DNA from: Apostichopus japonicus
Lineage: Eukaryota; Echinodermata; Holothuroidea; Aspidochirotida; Stichopodidae
NCBI RefSeq assembly: GCF_037975245.1
Contig: NC_092579.1
Span: forward strand, 9,975,001-10,039,000
DNA length: 64,000 nucleotides
Direction of reading: 5' to 3'
The position numbers and the translations under genes were made by a program. The stretch's first letter is position 1. Every line of letters begins with the position of its first letter. Below the pieces are notes generated by a model that was not told where the DNA came from, did not search any database, and saw only the letters and a list, made by a program, of their open reading frames with translations. Shown here piece after piece: positions 35,809 to 48,800 of the stretch.

Positions 35809-35816
35809 ACCCCTCC

Positions 35817-38089
35817 ACACCCTATTTCTACCTCAGAAAAATAATTATGTACAGTATAGGTATTAGCGTGCACAACCTCGCGTTCAGACTGATAAATATA
35901 AATATTTTATAGTCTAAATAAGCCCCAGAATCTTCCATGTGACATCTAAAATATCTTTTTCGTTTCCTAGGGGAAAATCCCAAATATTCCCAACCATATA
36001 CACCTACAGTCGACATATATGACCCGCGCAGCCATACCATCCTTTATAAAACCTACATCGGCCTGGCATGGTCACACACACTTGGAGCATTGATTTGTTA
36101 TGGAACAACTCCATGCTTTAAGACTTTCATTTCCCTTCAAATGCGTTTGCGAGAAAAGTAAGGAAATTAGTCTACATACATAGTTTTGAATTTCAAACAT
36201 TCAAAAATTAACAGAACAGAAACCTTGTAAGTAAGTCAACAACATAAAACTGATTGATGTCTTTGTACTTGTTCAATTTTGTAAAGAATTTTCCAGCAGG
36301 TTTTCAGTGGATCGTTGAACATTTATTAAATTCGATTATATATCAATCCCATTTTAAGGCTGTTCTTGATTTGATTACTTCCTTATAAACAATTAGTCAG
36401 CTAAATTTCTTCAATTTAATCATCGCTTCGGTGTGATTCTTGTTTAGGTGATATATGCACTCCGTATATAGCGAAACCCCTACAATTCAAAAGGAATTGT
36501 CAATAATAATAAAAATGTTATATAGGTCCTGGACCATGTCCCTCTGTCCGGAGCGGAACGTTCGTTTTCTGCATTTATAGGACGTATTTAAGATATTGAA
36601 AAAAAGAGAGGCGGGGCACGGCTCTGGGGTCTTTGAAAAAATGGGCGAGGGTGGAATTGTACTATTATTAATATACCCATATCCCCATGATCCCTGCATG
36701 GCATGTTAATGTCCTAGTTTCATTGAATTTGGTGATTCACTTTTAGAAGTGGTGGAAGGTGGCTCAATTATATCGGAGTACAAACTTCAAGGGGCACTGG
36801 GCGACCATTCGCCGTACGGGATTAATCGTGCAAGGGCATATGTGCGACTTTGACTTATAAACCACACAATAACTCAGCCAAAATAACAAACGGGCAGTTA
36901 TTACAAGAATTTACTATCTTAAAAACAATGGGGACCTTTTTACCTCGCGAAAAGGTTACTTTTCGGGTATTTAACAATACTGGGGGCGGTGCCGTTCCCT
37001 CCCCTTCCCAAAAATCCTGTTCACTTTTCCACGAGCAGGGGTTGATTTATGTAAGGCAGTAGGCCTTACGTACACGTTGACGCCGTTAGACCGGTTACAA
37101 ACAGCATCACACGTTGAGCAAATTTTAAACAAAGGAAGTAAAATACACAAATATAGTGATGTGCACAACTAGCCTCGCTTATCGTGAAAGTATAATGCTC
37201 AGCACGGTGTAGCTGAAGGCACAGCGCGAGCGACGAAGACAACTTTCCATTTTATGGCGCGCTGACCAGTCTCGGCCACGCGAGGATGCCAACCTACTCT
37301 CTATGAATACCACACATATATACATGCACAGTACTAAGACTAACTGATGGTACGGGAAGGTACGAAAAGAATATGGGCGAATTTTATAGTAACACACATG
37401 GGCTATTAATCACAACTGGCAGCGGTACAATTAAGCACGGATGTTCATCGATACGCATTTTTTTTTTAAATTCGCGTAGTTTGTTTTATATAACTGTATT
37501 TAGTTTAATGCTTGTTTGATATACTTACGGTGAAGCTTAACAGAAAAAAAGGTAAGTTTAAAATACTTTGATTGCAAATTTCGAGAGGGAAATATAGGCA
37601 TGCATTGTAAGGCTAGGTTACCTTATTCATTGTACAGTCGTTTTTTGAACTTCATTTGAACCCGACTTTAGGTTGAAACCTAAAAGTTGTCAAAACTTTC
37701 AGAGTGAGGAGTCGATAAGTATAAGTGTTAGACAAAATGTGTTTTTTAAATGTATTACTATTAGGCCTGAGTGAGAGTAACCCTGCACTTTCAATCAATT
37801 TATTTTTGGCTAAGCCAAGCCTAAGTTAGAGTAGACTAGGCCTAGCCGTAGACAGGTCTAGGCTAGTCTGCTCCGGCGATAACATTTAGGCCAAAGGGCC
37901 TAAGTTAGGCCTGTAAAAACCAAGTAGCCTAATTTTGTTGTGGTACATGCCTTAGAGGTATCATGCAATCAAGTGATCATGCTTTGCTCAAGTCATGAGT
38001 CACAGCTGGTCTCAAGAATGTGTATAGTTTTGACAATATATCCACTGACTATTTCATGTTTGCTAATACTAGTAGTAGCATGGTCACTT
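35817..38089. other. No gene seen; locally CpG-rich
   Basis: Several stretches (36540-36650, 36780-37100, 37195-37290) are richer in GC and CpG than the rest of the window. TAGGCCT-type words cluster at 37760-37925. This may be further mobile-element debris or a promoter region; no coding exon was recognised. Confidence 0.4.
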
Positions 38090-38560
38090 CGAAGTTCGGA
38101 CACCTAAGCCTTAAAACACCCCCAAACTAAATCTTCTGGTATAAATCACCGGAAAATATACCTCATATGGTGGGAGAATTGTGTTATAGTACGATACACG
38201 GCCAACTTTCTTTCCTGCACACTGTTTTCACGTTGTAATCAAAGAAGATTCTTCGTGATTGTGGAACTGGTATTTCTTTGCTAGAGTATTGCGAAGTACG
38301 GACACGCAACCCACAGTGTGGAGCTGGTGATAAAATTGGTGGCGCAGTTGCTCTTTCAGTAATTATAACTGACTTCATAGATCGTCGTCATTTTATTGAC
38401 AAATATGTAAGTAATTTCTTGCACATGGGTCATTTTGGAGAGAAAATAACTGTAGCTTCGTACTTTTTGGTGAAATTTGGCTCTTCCTGTAGGTTTTCAT
38501 GGTGAAATCATGTATTTCTTAGGGTGTCCGAACTTCGCAGTATGCCGAACTTCGCAATAC
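38090..38560. repeat. Nested inverted-repeat ends of an unclassified element
   Basis: CGAAGTTCGGACACC (38090-38104) is perfectly inverted at 38523-38537. A second pair, GTATTGCGAAGTACGG (38286-38301), is inverted with one mismatch at 38545-38560. All four are versions of one end motif, about GCGAAGTTCGGACACC, arranged two left ends then two right ends. This suggests one element inserted into, or rearranged with, another of its family. No clear target duplication. Confidence 0.65.
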
Positions 38561-38577
38561 TGACTATAATAGTAGTT

Positions 38578-38863
38578 GGCCGTGGCTATTCTTACGACGA
38601 GTCGTATCAATTATTTATAAACTATTCTTACGACAAAGGCAAATTCAAGCGCAGTAAAGTAAATAAAGCAACTGCGCATGTAGTAGGGGTAACCCTAACC
38701 CAAAACATAACCCTAAACCTCAGTCCTAACTCTTACCCTAACCCTAACCGGAAATTATTGTTTCTCCTCATCGTAAAAATAGTACTCCTGGTCACGAAAA
38801 TAGCAACTGCGCATGCGTAGTCGGGAATTATTCTTACGACTAGTCGTAACAATAGCCACTTTG
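38578..38863. mobile_element. Small TIR element carrying telomere-like repeats
   Basis: GTGGCTATTCTTACGAC (from 38582) is inverted at the right end (GTCGTAACAATAGCCAC, to 38859). Each end itself contains a TTACGAC/GTCGTAA palindrome. ATAGTAGTT flanks the unit at 38569-38577 and 38864-38872, a possible 8-9-bp duplication. Inside, 38692-38750 is a run of CCCTAA and variants, and AACTGCGCATG occurs twice. No coding capacity. Confidence 0.65.
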
Positions 38864-39300
38864 ATAGTAGTTAGTACTGAGTAGTACTATGTAGTAAGTT
38901 GTACCAGTTCTACCAGAGGTCATTGTCTTAAACTCCAGAAGTTACAAAGTAGGATTATAATATTCGGCATAACATTTTTTTGTAATAGGGTTGTGAATGA
39001 GCCGAACGGTTTGCCTGAGAAAGTTGTACTTGCTAGTGTAGTGTGAATGGGTTTAAGAATGCTTTGGACAAGCACTTTAAGAATTGTATGATTTGTAATC
39101 TGGTCTGATTTTTGTGTCTACAGTTTTTCCCCTCTCCCATAGGGTCCTTAATTAATGGTGACTTGATGGTCCCCCCTGATCCTTGGATCCATTGGACTTA
39201 GATATTTTTTCCCTTTTTTCGAATGTACAATGCATATACTTGTAAAACGGGCGATATCAAACGGGGTAAGTGGTCCGTTTTTGTTTCTGTTGCCAACGAA

Positions 39301-39715
39301 CCAACAGGCTACGCAGTCATTCTGTGAAGGAAAGTAAAGCCTGAAGATGTGGGGTTACATCCAACGGGAACGTGGGGATTCGGGGCGACATCCAACGGGC
39401 TACTGGGTCTAGCTTTGTGTTTAAGTAAACCCAACGGGCTACGAAGTCACCCTACCCCTAACCCCTAACCCTAACTCTTTATAGTAAAGTATACACAAAA
39501 ACGTTTTCAAAGTAAAGTAAAACGTAAGGTACGTCTGGGCGACATCCAACGGGCTACAGATACCCTAACCCTAACCCCTAACTCTAACCCTAACCCTAAA
39601 TTTTGAAGAATGTAGTGGCTAGGAGCCAACGGGCTACGAAATCATTCTTTATAGAAAAGTATACACATGTTATCACTTATCCACCTTTACCTCGTAGCCC
39701 GTAGCACCTATTTTG
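39301..39715 (+). repeat. CCAACGGGCTAC repeats interleaved with telomere-like tracts
   Basis: CCAACGGG or a one-base variant recurs at 39301, 39361, 39391, 39431, 39546 and 39626, mostly followed by CTAC. An inverted TCGTAGCCCGT lies at 39692. Between them are CCCTAA tracts at 39450-39477 and 39562-39600. Longer shared context includes GCGACATCCAACGGGCTAC and TCTTTATAGTAAAGTATACAC, the latter with variants at 39477 and 39648. Confidence 0.8.
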
Positions 39716-42690
39716 GTTAAGTTTCAATAACGCAGGGTATTCAACAGCTATGCCGACCCATGCACTAGCTTTGGAATTTTGGTAGAGATTCCCAACCTCA
39801 ACAATCTTTTGTGAGGAATTTTGGAGTTCTTGTAGAGAATTGTATTCAAAATGTTTTTTTGTAAGATCTATGTTGGATGTTTCATCACATATCCATGTAC
39901 ATGAAAAAAAAAACCAAAACACTGAACCATTGACTATAGAGTTGGCTTTTTGTATTAATATCAAACACTTTACTCTATTTCAGACACAGTAATACGATAA
40001 GAATATAATAATTTTGTAATTCTAACCAAAAAAAAATAGAGATGTATCAGGATTCAAATATGGACATAATTAAGAAGGAACAATTTATAATCAAGATCTG
40101 AGGCTCAAAGTAAATGCATTTACAGTAAGAGATCAATAGCCTTTCAATCAAGTTTTTAATACATTTAGCTACATCTTTTTGCAGGTAAAACTTTAAAATG
40201 TCAATTTGCAAATTTTCCCAAGATTAAATTGGTGTACAAACTTAAAAGAACTTTTCTTTTAAGCAAAATTAAAGGCTTCTTTTGTTCAGCATTACTATGC
40301 CCAGGTTCACCTCCAGCATTGACAATACTGTTACTACTTATAGGCTTCATAACTGATGCACCTTCGTAATTGACGCAACTTCAAATATTACTAGCAGCGA
40401 TACAGCAGGCAACCTAAACTTTTTGCAGCCTAGCAAAGTTAGATATTTGATGAGTTTTAATCCATTTCAGGAATATGCTGATAAAATTGTTTTTTTTTTT
40501 TAAAGCTTTTAACACCCTCCCCTCAGTTTTGCACATTTTTTGACATTGCAGACATTTTGTGGTCAAATTCTGCTCAATTGTATGTTGCGTTGGCACAGAA
40601 AAATAAATATTTTGAGATCATTACATTACTGAGGACCTATCCGTATGAAAAACGATTTCGTTGAAAGACATCGTTAATCAAATCCTTAAGTGCATCAATT
40701 CTGAGCCCATCATGCTACTTGTGGCGTACGAAGCACATTTTCATATTCGTGTGCAACGCTATCTTCTTCAGAACTAACCTTTTTAGTTTGACATCTTTGT
40801 TCATCTCGGAACGTACACTGATGAAAAACCCAAGGATTTTGGGGAAACAAGTGGCACAAACGTGTACGTCTATCGTGCAGACGACAGGCTGATGACAGTT
40901 ACAATTTACAACTTTTAATGTTAATACAGAACAGCCAACGAAATACAGTAGTCTTAGGCATTCAGGTTATCCATGCAGTCACTTTGTAAATTTCTCGAAA
41001 ACTTTGTTTACGCATGGTCATGAGTGGAGTACAGTAGTTAGAGAAGACGTTTGGCATATATGAAGTTAAATTGTAAAGGTCATGCAGAATTGCAGACTTG
41101 GGTCATTCATTGCAAGTGATGCAACTTGTTTAGCAGCTAGCAGACAGTGCTAGGTTAAGGCTAGGCTAAACTTAAACAAGGCTAGCGTTGTATGCATAGG
41201 AAAGCCGTGTAGATATGAGACATTTACGTTATTGATAATATGAATGAATAAAACAGGTTTTGCGGTGAGTTATTATCAATATATATTTAATTTAAATAAA
41301 CACTTTCTAGCACATGTCATTTCTGTATATTGTATGGATTTTAGGTTATTGTTGCTGTTACTGAAATTGCTTAGTGGAGGGGGTAATTTGCCAGTGACTG
41401 TGCGAGAAGTTCCCGGTGAATGTGCACGACCATCCCGCACTGCTTCAAATGTTATTCGGGATTGTGAGAGCTGTCTGCGTGATTCGTGCAATAGCGCTGC
41501 TAATGCAAACCCTGCTTAAAAGTCAATGGAAAATCCTTCTAACTTTAACAGAATACAGTTTACGTACAGTAAGCTAGCCATTCATAGTGACATACAGTTA
41601 CTATATGTCATGAAGAATCATTATTTTAACATTTTTACAGGGTGAAATAATGATTCGTGAACAGCTAACACGTAACATTGCTATATATATACTGTATCCC
41701 TGATGTTTTGTATATATGCAGTAACAACTGCCCAATTTCTCCAGCAGCAGTTTTCCTTACAACCTGTAATACATTTAAAAAAAATACACATTTGCAGTTT
41801 TCTTATATAAAATAGGTACAATCCTGTGGAATCTTGCCGACAGAGCAGGAAATGTTTAGTATATCAAGCCAACATTAGATATGATGGAACAATCGGGACT
41901 AGTGAAAGTGAAAACACAGGTCATTGTATGGTAAAAAGGAAAGTAGGCTTACTCTCACAGAAAAACTATGTGCATAATATGGTATTTGTAATTGTATAGT
42001 GCTATAGTAGTGCTCAGCTGCAGTAAAAGGAGAATTTGAATTGTGAAGGACACTTTCAGGCTTCAGCTAGTGATAGCCTTCTACATGCAAGTATCTCTCA
42101 AGTTACATAATAGGTTTTACGTAACCAACCCACTTCATCCACCTCAGTAACTGAGACTTTTTTTTTCTAAATCAACTCTGTAGGTTAGTGTTAACGAACA
42201 TAGACCTACATCTGATTAACAGACAAATAGACATGACAGGAAGACAGACAACAAAACAGATTTGTTAAATTATTTTGTGACTATAGCATGTGATCGCAAG
42301 CAGTTTCCTGAATGGTGTGTTTAGTACAGTGCGTAAGAATGTACAGCATTTGACATTGAAGAATAAAAAAGTAAAGTTGAAATTGAAAAGTTAGCAATCA
42401 AGACTGCCAAGTGCAAAGACGTTGTCCAACAGTACTAAGATAGTAATGGAATGTAACTAAATTTGCTTTGAAAGATATTTAAACTAAACTTGTTTAAAGA
42501 AACTGACTTCTCTTTTCTTCATCTAGATACAGTAGGCTTTTCTCTACAGATGTCTTTCTTTTCAGGAAGCTCATAATGAGCTCCCATATATAATTAAAAC
42601 ACCCAGAAAGTTTCTGCTTTTCTCCCCTTGTCATAGGCAGAAGGAATCTATGTGATGGTGATGGCGAGTGTGTATGTGTATATGACACTT
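39716..42690. other. No gene seen
   Basis: AT-rich DNA with a T run at 40489-40501. A slightly more GC-rich patch at 41385-41520 has an open 91-codon plus-strand frame without recognisable similarity. No gene supported. Confidence 0.45.
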
Positions 42691-43135
42691 GCCTGTAAAT
42701 ACGGTAACTCAAAAAGTAAATGGTGTATAAACTTCATGCCTGGTATGTGGATCAGTCTTATTGAGTACAAGAACCATAATTCAATGGTCATTTGGGGTCA
42801 ACAGTGGTCAAAAGCCTGAAAACTTTGTAGACACAATAACTCAAAACGTGCAGCTTTGTTGAGCTTCATACATGGTACGGCGATCCAGCTTCTTGAGTAC
42901 AAGAACCCTATTGAAATTGGTGGAGGTCAAAGGTCATTCGCATTCAACATTTCAGTCTAAGTCTGAAAATCTTGTAAACATGATAACTCAAGAAGTACAC
43001 ATTTATACTTAGTATGTAGCTCCAGCTTGGTGAGTGCAAGAATCCAATTGAAATTGGAAGAGGTCAAAGGTCACATGGGGTCAACAGGTGTCAAAGTTTG
43101 AAAACCTTTTAAACATGATAACTCCAAAATTGAAG
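42690..43135 (+). repeat. Tandem array, ~135-145-bp unit, three to four copies
   Basis: ATAACTCAAAA or a variant recurs at 42703, 42836, 42982 and 43117. Each unit holds GAGTACAAGAACC-, ATTGAAATTGG- and GGTCAAAGGTCA-type blocks in order, then TGAAAACTTTGTAAACA. The copies are strongly diverged and full of stops, so this is an old array rather than a coding repeat. Confidence 0.75.
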
Positions 43136-45637
43136 CGGTCTTTAATCTCTCAATTCTCCAATGTTATAATTTTCTTATGGTGAACATAGTTTGGTTAAAT
43201 CTAAATCACTTTAGCTGACTTGTGTGAAGGGGCTCCATAGGTATTTGGCAGAACATACAGTCATCCAGGAAATGAAATCTGCTTCAGAGAGTTCATATTC
43301 TTGCTTTAAACTGCACTTAAAGTTCTTTTCATCCTCAGAGTTTCAATGGGTCAACAGGTTATCTCTATGCTGCAAAAATTGGCTCATGGGGTCAACAGGT
43401 TAAATCTCAAATGTTTAAATATTTCACAATGTACAAACAATGTCATGGATTCTCATTCATTAATAACAATTATTGAAGGGATTTGCTAAAGAAAATGTAT
43501 TTTTATTCATACATCTATGTGTCTTAATTTCACCTATAGAAAGACTGGTCTTCCTGGATAGTGAAACAATTTGGAATAAAAATTCTATGCTGTAAAATCC
43601 CACCAGTAAATGACATGGTTGATACCCACAAGGGAGTGCTACAAATATGAGCTGAAAATCTCTGATTTTTTCTTTTTCTCACTTACTGATCTACAGACAC
43701 CCTTTAAGCAACATTGTCCTAATCACTCTAATAGGCATTATCATGAAAATAGCTGCAACTCCCATCAAATCCATCAAAGATTAACCATTTTACAAGTCTT
43801 TAGGTATAAAAATTAGCTAATTATGCACATGATGATGTAAAGGGAATGACTGCCTAATTTTCTGCTACATTTTTATTCCTATGTTTTATCTCCTTCATTT
43901 CAAGGACACTGAACATAGGTTTGTGGCCTAAGGCAATTTTTGGAAATTTTTATTGTCTTCTTTGTAAAGAGGAACATAACATTATTCAAATGATATATGT
44001 GGGCTTGTAACAAGGAGTTAAAGTTCTAATAAAGGCTCAAAATAAGAAATTTTGATGAGAGCAAACCTCCACGTCATAGTTTGCGCATTACAGGTAATGA
44101 GTTTCCCAGATTTATCAAAATTTCAAATGTGTATGTCTTGGAAACGAAAAGAGTTTTTTGGAAAATTTCAACAGATTTTGAATGAGATTATCACACGCAG
44201 CAAATGTACTGAATATGGGGCAAATTAGCTAGGTGTCAGTAGTACTTAATTCTTGGACACATTTAACCCACTTGCTCTATGTCATTAGTCTGATAGTTAT
44301 TTTGAAATTTTGAGCACATTGTATGGCAAGGAATCACTTTAAGCCAGCTGGTTTTCTGGTTTCGCTTCGCTTTGGAATTGTTCTGTGTCTAGTTGATAAA
44401 CTGTTTTGTTATAATGGGAGTTACATTCAGTGTCAAATAAGTAATAACATGAAAACACTTGTAATGAAGGACTAAAGCCACCTTTTTTTTTGCTCCTGAC
44501 ATCAAGGTTTTTTAGGTTGTCAAAACTACAGCTGGTTTTGATAGTGGAATAAAGTAGCTACCTAAAGTATTAAAAGTAGCATAATACAAACAGTGAAGGA
44601 TGCAATGTACTGTATGCTACAGGAAGTTGTAATATTGTTCACTCTGAAACCAACATTAAACCAAAATTCAAGGAATTTGTTTATGTACACAGTTACTGTA
44701 CAGTAGTCATTCTATGTAAACATGATCAGACAATCTACATATACTGATTCATCCATGGTCTCATTCACAAAGTACACATTGTGAACTTTTGTAAAAGGAA
44801 AACCCATATATTTAACATCGATTGGTCATTTCAAAGATCCAGGAGAATTTAACAAATTACTTAAAACAGAATAAAAAAGTGGGGGGGGGGGGGGAGGATG
44901 AGGGAAGAGAAACTTCCAAAAGGAAAATGACTACAATGGCTGCATTGAATTTCAATGTTTTCTGTCTCATTGTTTATTTGTTTTTTCATTGTTAATTTTC
45001 AAACAACAAGGTAGTACTTCGTTGACTTTTAAGGAAACACACGCCCAGCCGTTGTTATTGGTCTACTGTATATGGTAAAGGTACAGTGACTCATGAACAA
45101 CTTTTTGGGAGATATCACAGAACTATAATGTTCCTGACCTTCACAGACAATGCTAAAGACTTGGTCAAGTAAAGACTTGGTCAAGTCTAAATATGACATC
45201 ATCAATTGAACCATGTGTGTTTTCATTGCTTATGTCCTGTTTTTCTCTTGACAATGTTCATGTTAATTATGGGGAATGGGTAATGTTGCAAATTCGGACT
45301 CTAAAATGATCTCCTAGCATAATGGCATACTGTACTGTACCTGTACTAAGGGAGACATTTGCTTCAGTTTTAACTCTGTGAACAGAAAAACAGAGAGAAA
45401 GAGTCGATTGTTCCAGATCCTAGTGGCAGTATGACATCACAGATAATTTACAACATGTTAAGTGCCTAGACATGACTTTTGCACTACTGTATCTCTCAAA
45501 TTATGGAACATGATCTGACATTTCCTTCATTTATCGTGCTGCAATATTCAACCTGTCTGATCTTTTGGAACCTTTAATATGATTTCAGTCATCATTTTTT
45601 TATTTCACACCTGTTATTTACAGTAATTTTTAACCCT
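43136..45637. other. No gene seen
   Basis: AT-rich DNA. A G run lies at 44881-44895 and a 14-bp tandem AGACTTGGTCAAGT at 45158-45187. No coding signal. Confidence 0.45.
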
Positions 45638-45641
45638 TTAA

Positions 45642-45886
45642 AGGTAGTCAGTATAGGCCCCAAATTATAGCACTAGATATAATTGCTAGAAGTTTTCAAA
45701 AAGTACATTTCTAGAGGTCTTTACTTTCCAAATTGTTCTCAGACCTTTTTAAGGAACACACAAGATGACTGAATGTCCCAGTGAGGAAAATTTCCACAAG
45801 GGTTGTAATAAAAACAGTTTAAGTATTTTGACCAAAGGTGACCATATTTGAATATCTAGCATATTTGGGGCCTGTACAGCATACCT
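45642..45886 (+). mobile_element. TTAA-flanked MITE family 2, complete copy
   Basis: A 245-bp unit flanked by TTAA (45638-45641, 45887-45890). Its 24-bp ends match at 20 positions: left AGGTAGTCAGTATAGGCCCC, right complement AGGTATGCTGTACAGGCCCC, both followed by AAAT. It shares the AGG terminus and TTAA target with family 1 but no internal sequence. Non-coding. Confidence 0.8.
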
Positions 45887-45890
45887 TTAA

Positions 45891-48800
45891 TATCAATGCA
45901 TCAAGGATGCTGATAGTCACAAAAACTGACTGAAAGCCACCTCAGTTATAATGTCTTTGTACCATACTTTCCAGACGGTAAAATTATTTTAGGTTGATCT
46001 TCATTAATGTAAAAAATTACCACATCGTAACTTTCAAGTTGATACAGTATCTTGTAAGTGTAAGTTACAGGGCAAGTTTGATTTTCTTTCTTTGGTGATT
46101 CTATAGAAGAATTATTTCGTCATACTAATTACAAGAATAAATTATAAAAATTTCGAAAGCTAATTCCAAATATTGGTAGGCTCATAAAAGTGTTCATCAT
46201 GACAGTGTCGGTCAGCTTAATGAAATCAGCTGTCATATTTTGGTGAACGATCGTATAAATGTGGCTTTTCTTTCCAGCTCAGTTCCAGGAATATTACAGT
46301 TCATAAGTTATGACTAGTTTCTTCCTGGTTACAGTCGTAGATTTGGTTATATATAGTTGATGTGAAGTTGATCTGAAGCAAAACATTAAGGGGAAAAGTT
46401 AAAACCTATAATCCATGAAGCAAAGCTGTTCTACTTCTTTGGCAGTAGTTTCATATAGTTTGTATATATTATTTTTTCGACAGTACTGTACCCTCTGAGT
46501 CTTGAAGGAATGCAGTTACTGTACGTAGAAATAGCTGTACAAACGTCATGCACAGACTTAACTTCCAAGGTGAAGAAGATTGATTGGTTGGGAAAGCTGG
46601 AGAAAAACCACAGTTAATAATGAGACGGTATAGATTACTGTTGATGACGCACTAGTTCGTTTAACCATTGATTTAAATTACGCATCCAGATTGTCAGGTT
46701 CATTATATCGGCACACAACCCCGGCATAGTTCATCAGCCTCGCTGCTGCTTTTAAGAGACAAAAGAAATATATATATATATTATATATATGTGTGGATTA
46801 TTAGATTGATAAAAGACTCGATTCTGTATTCTGATTGGTCAATGGTTAAATCTTTGGCATATACAGTACTGTACAGTATTTACTAAATATTGAGTTTACT
46901 CTGAAAAGATAATCCTAAATATGCTCCGACACTCCGCATACATATAAGATAGGATAAGACGTTTTGGAGAAAAGGAAAAGGATGGAGAAGGGAAGGCGAT
47001 TTGTTTAACGAGCTTGCGGCGTTGATTGACTTCCAGTACTACGTAGGAAGTCACATCCATCTGCCCATTCCATGGATGTGACAGAACCTATGGTATCATT
47101 GGTGTGTGCACAGGATTTCAAAGTTTGTGAGAGGGAGGAGGGAGGGGGGGGGTGGAATTTGTTAATATCTCTGAATATTGTAGGTAGGGATATATGAACA
47201 ATTATGGAAGGCCCAGAAGCAAATGAAGAATTTTTATAAAGGAGTGGGTTGGCACTGGGTTCTCAGGCATCCTCCTCAAAAGAACTCCCTTGAATGAACC
47301 ATTTCCCTGACTGACGATGGAAGTTGGGGTGGGCAACGCCCACCTGGCCCCCTTTGCGCAAGTCACTGCTGGCTTACTCTCATATGAGTCTTGTTCCTTT
47401 TCTGCACCTGTTTAAAATAGTAAAAAAAAATATGTCCACTTATACAAATTCAGAAGTTATAGAAGAAAAATTTAGTCACTACTACAACAATGCACAGTAT
47501 GGAAAAGGAAAAGATCATTTCCAAACATCCCAGATATGTAACAAAAATGTGTTTCTGGACCTCTCAAGAAAAGTCCACAGCTATCACACCCAGCAGCCAT
47601 GGACTGCTAAAAGGAATGAAGAGTATTGTAATGTTGTACGTTTGTTAACTATTGGTAGATCTGGACATAAGAGTAACATTTTTTATTTTAGTGCAACTGG
47701 GCTTGTACCCCTTATTCTGTTAGGTTTTAAGGATGCAACGAGTTCAAGTTTACTTCTCTCCTCTCTTACCTGTCTTCAGTCTACTTATATTCACGTTCCT
47801 CTACCTAACCTACTAAACTTGGTAACGTTTTCGCATAGCCCCCCCCCCCCCCATCCCTGGCTCTGCTCACTCCTCCTCTACCGCTAAGAAGCCAACCTAC
47901 AAGATATTCCACAGACTTTGGCAAAACTTCAAAACCTGCATAAACTATGAGATATATACTGTATACTCAATAACATAATAGGCTTATAGGATTCATACAG
48001 TAAGACCATCACAAATCTCCTTATACTTTTAGTCAATTGGATGAAGAAAAAGAGGAAGTTCTTTGGAGGAAATGGTATCCATGGCAAACTGGTAAAATAT
48101 GGTCACCGTTTGGTAATATATTCCCGGTTTATAATACACAAAATTGGATTGTCCAATTATTTAATATCACTAGTACTGTATTAGTTTTGTTTTCAGAAAT
48201 AAAGTTGAATAGATTTTATGCAGCGTGGCGAAGTTGTTCATGTCTGCCTTTCACCGTACAGTAGTCACAATAAAAGATGACGATTGAGCAAACTCCTTTA
48301 AGATAGGGATCTGGTTATGAACTGTTAGGTGAATATGCTGATGGTGGATTAACTAGTTCATTCAATTATCTTCCTCAAGGTCTGATAATTTTGTCGTAGC
48401 GCGTCTTCGTCTTGGGGGGAGACATTCATTAATTTTTTATCGCACCCGTAGAGTCGTAACAAATTTAAAGAAGCGTGTTAGGTCAGACGATTGTAATATT
48501 GTCGCCTACCTGTGGTGTAACATTGAGATCACCTGCATGGACCCTTCTTTTTGGACCTCCTTTGACCCAACATTTTATTCAAGGTGTTTTATATCTCACT
48601 ATGGGGAGGGAGTGGGGGAGAGGAGTTTGCATTCATGCCTACTCTGGGAATGTTGAGGGCATTCCTTGTCCTAAACTACTTGCCTTGATCAGTCATAATA
48701 TACAGTACAACAATGTCTTCATCATCATCATCATTTGTCTTAGGGTGACAGTCAGTTAAATCCTTACCACCCATTTAATAATGTTCACTCTCCACACTGT

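Noticed and set aside
35555..35809. 84-codon frame in the hAT-like element
   Set aside because: It is confined to a non-autonomous element, has no transposase motif and ends in translated G/C runs.
47324..47887. 187-codon plus-strand open frame, the longest after the channel
   Set aside because: No recognisable domain, amino-acid order looks random, and its end is translated C-rich simple sequence. No splice or promoter context supports it.
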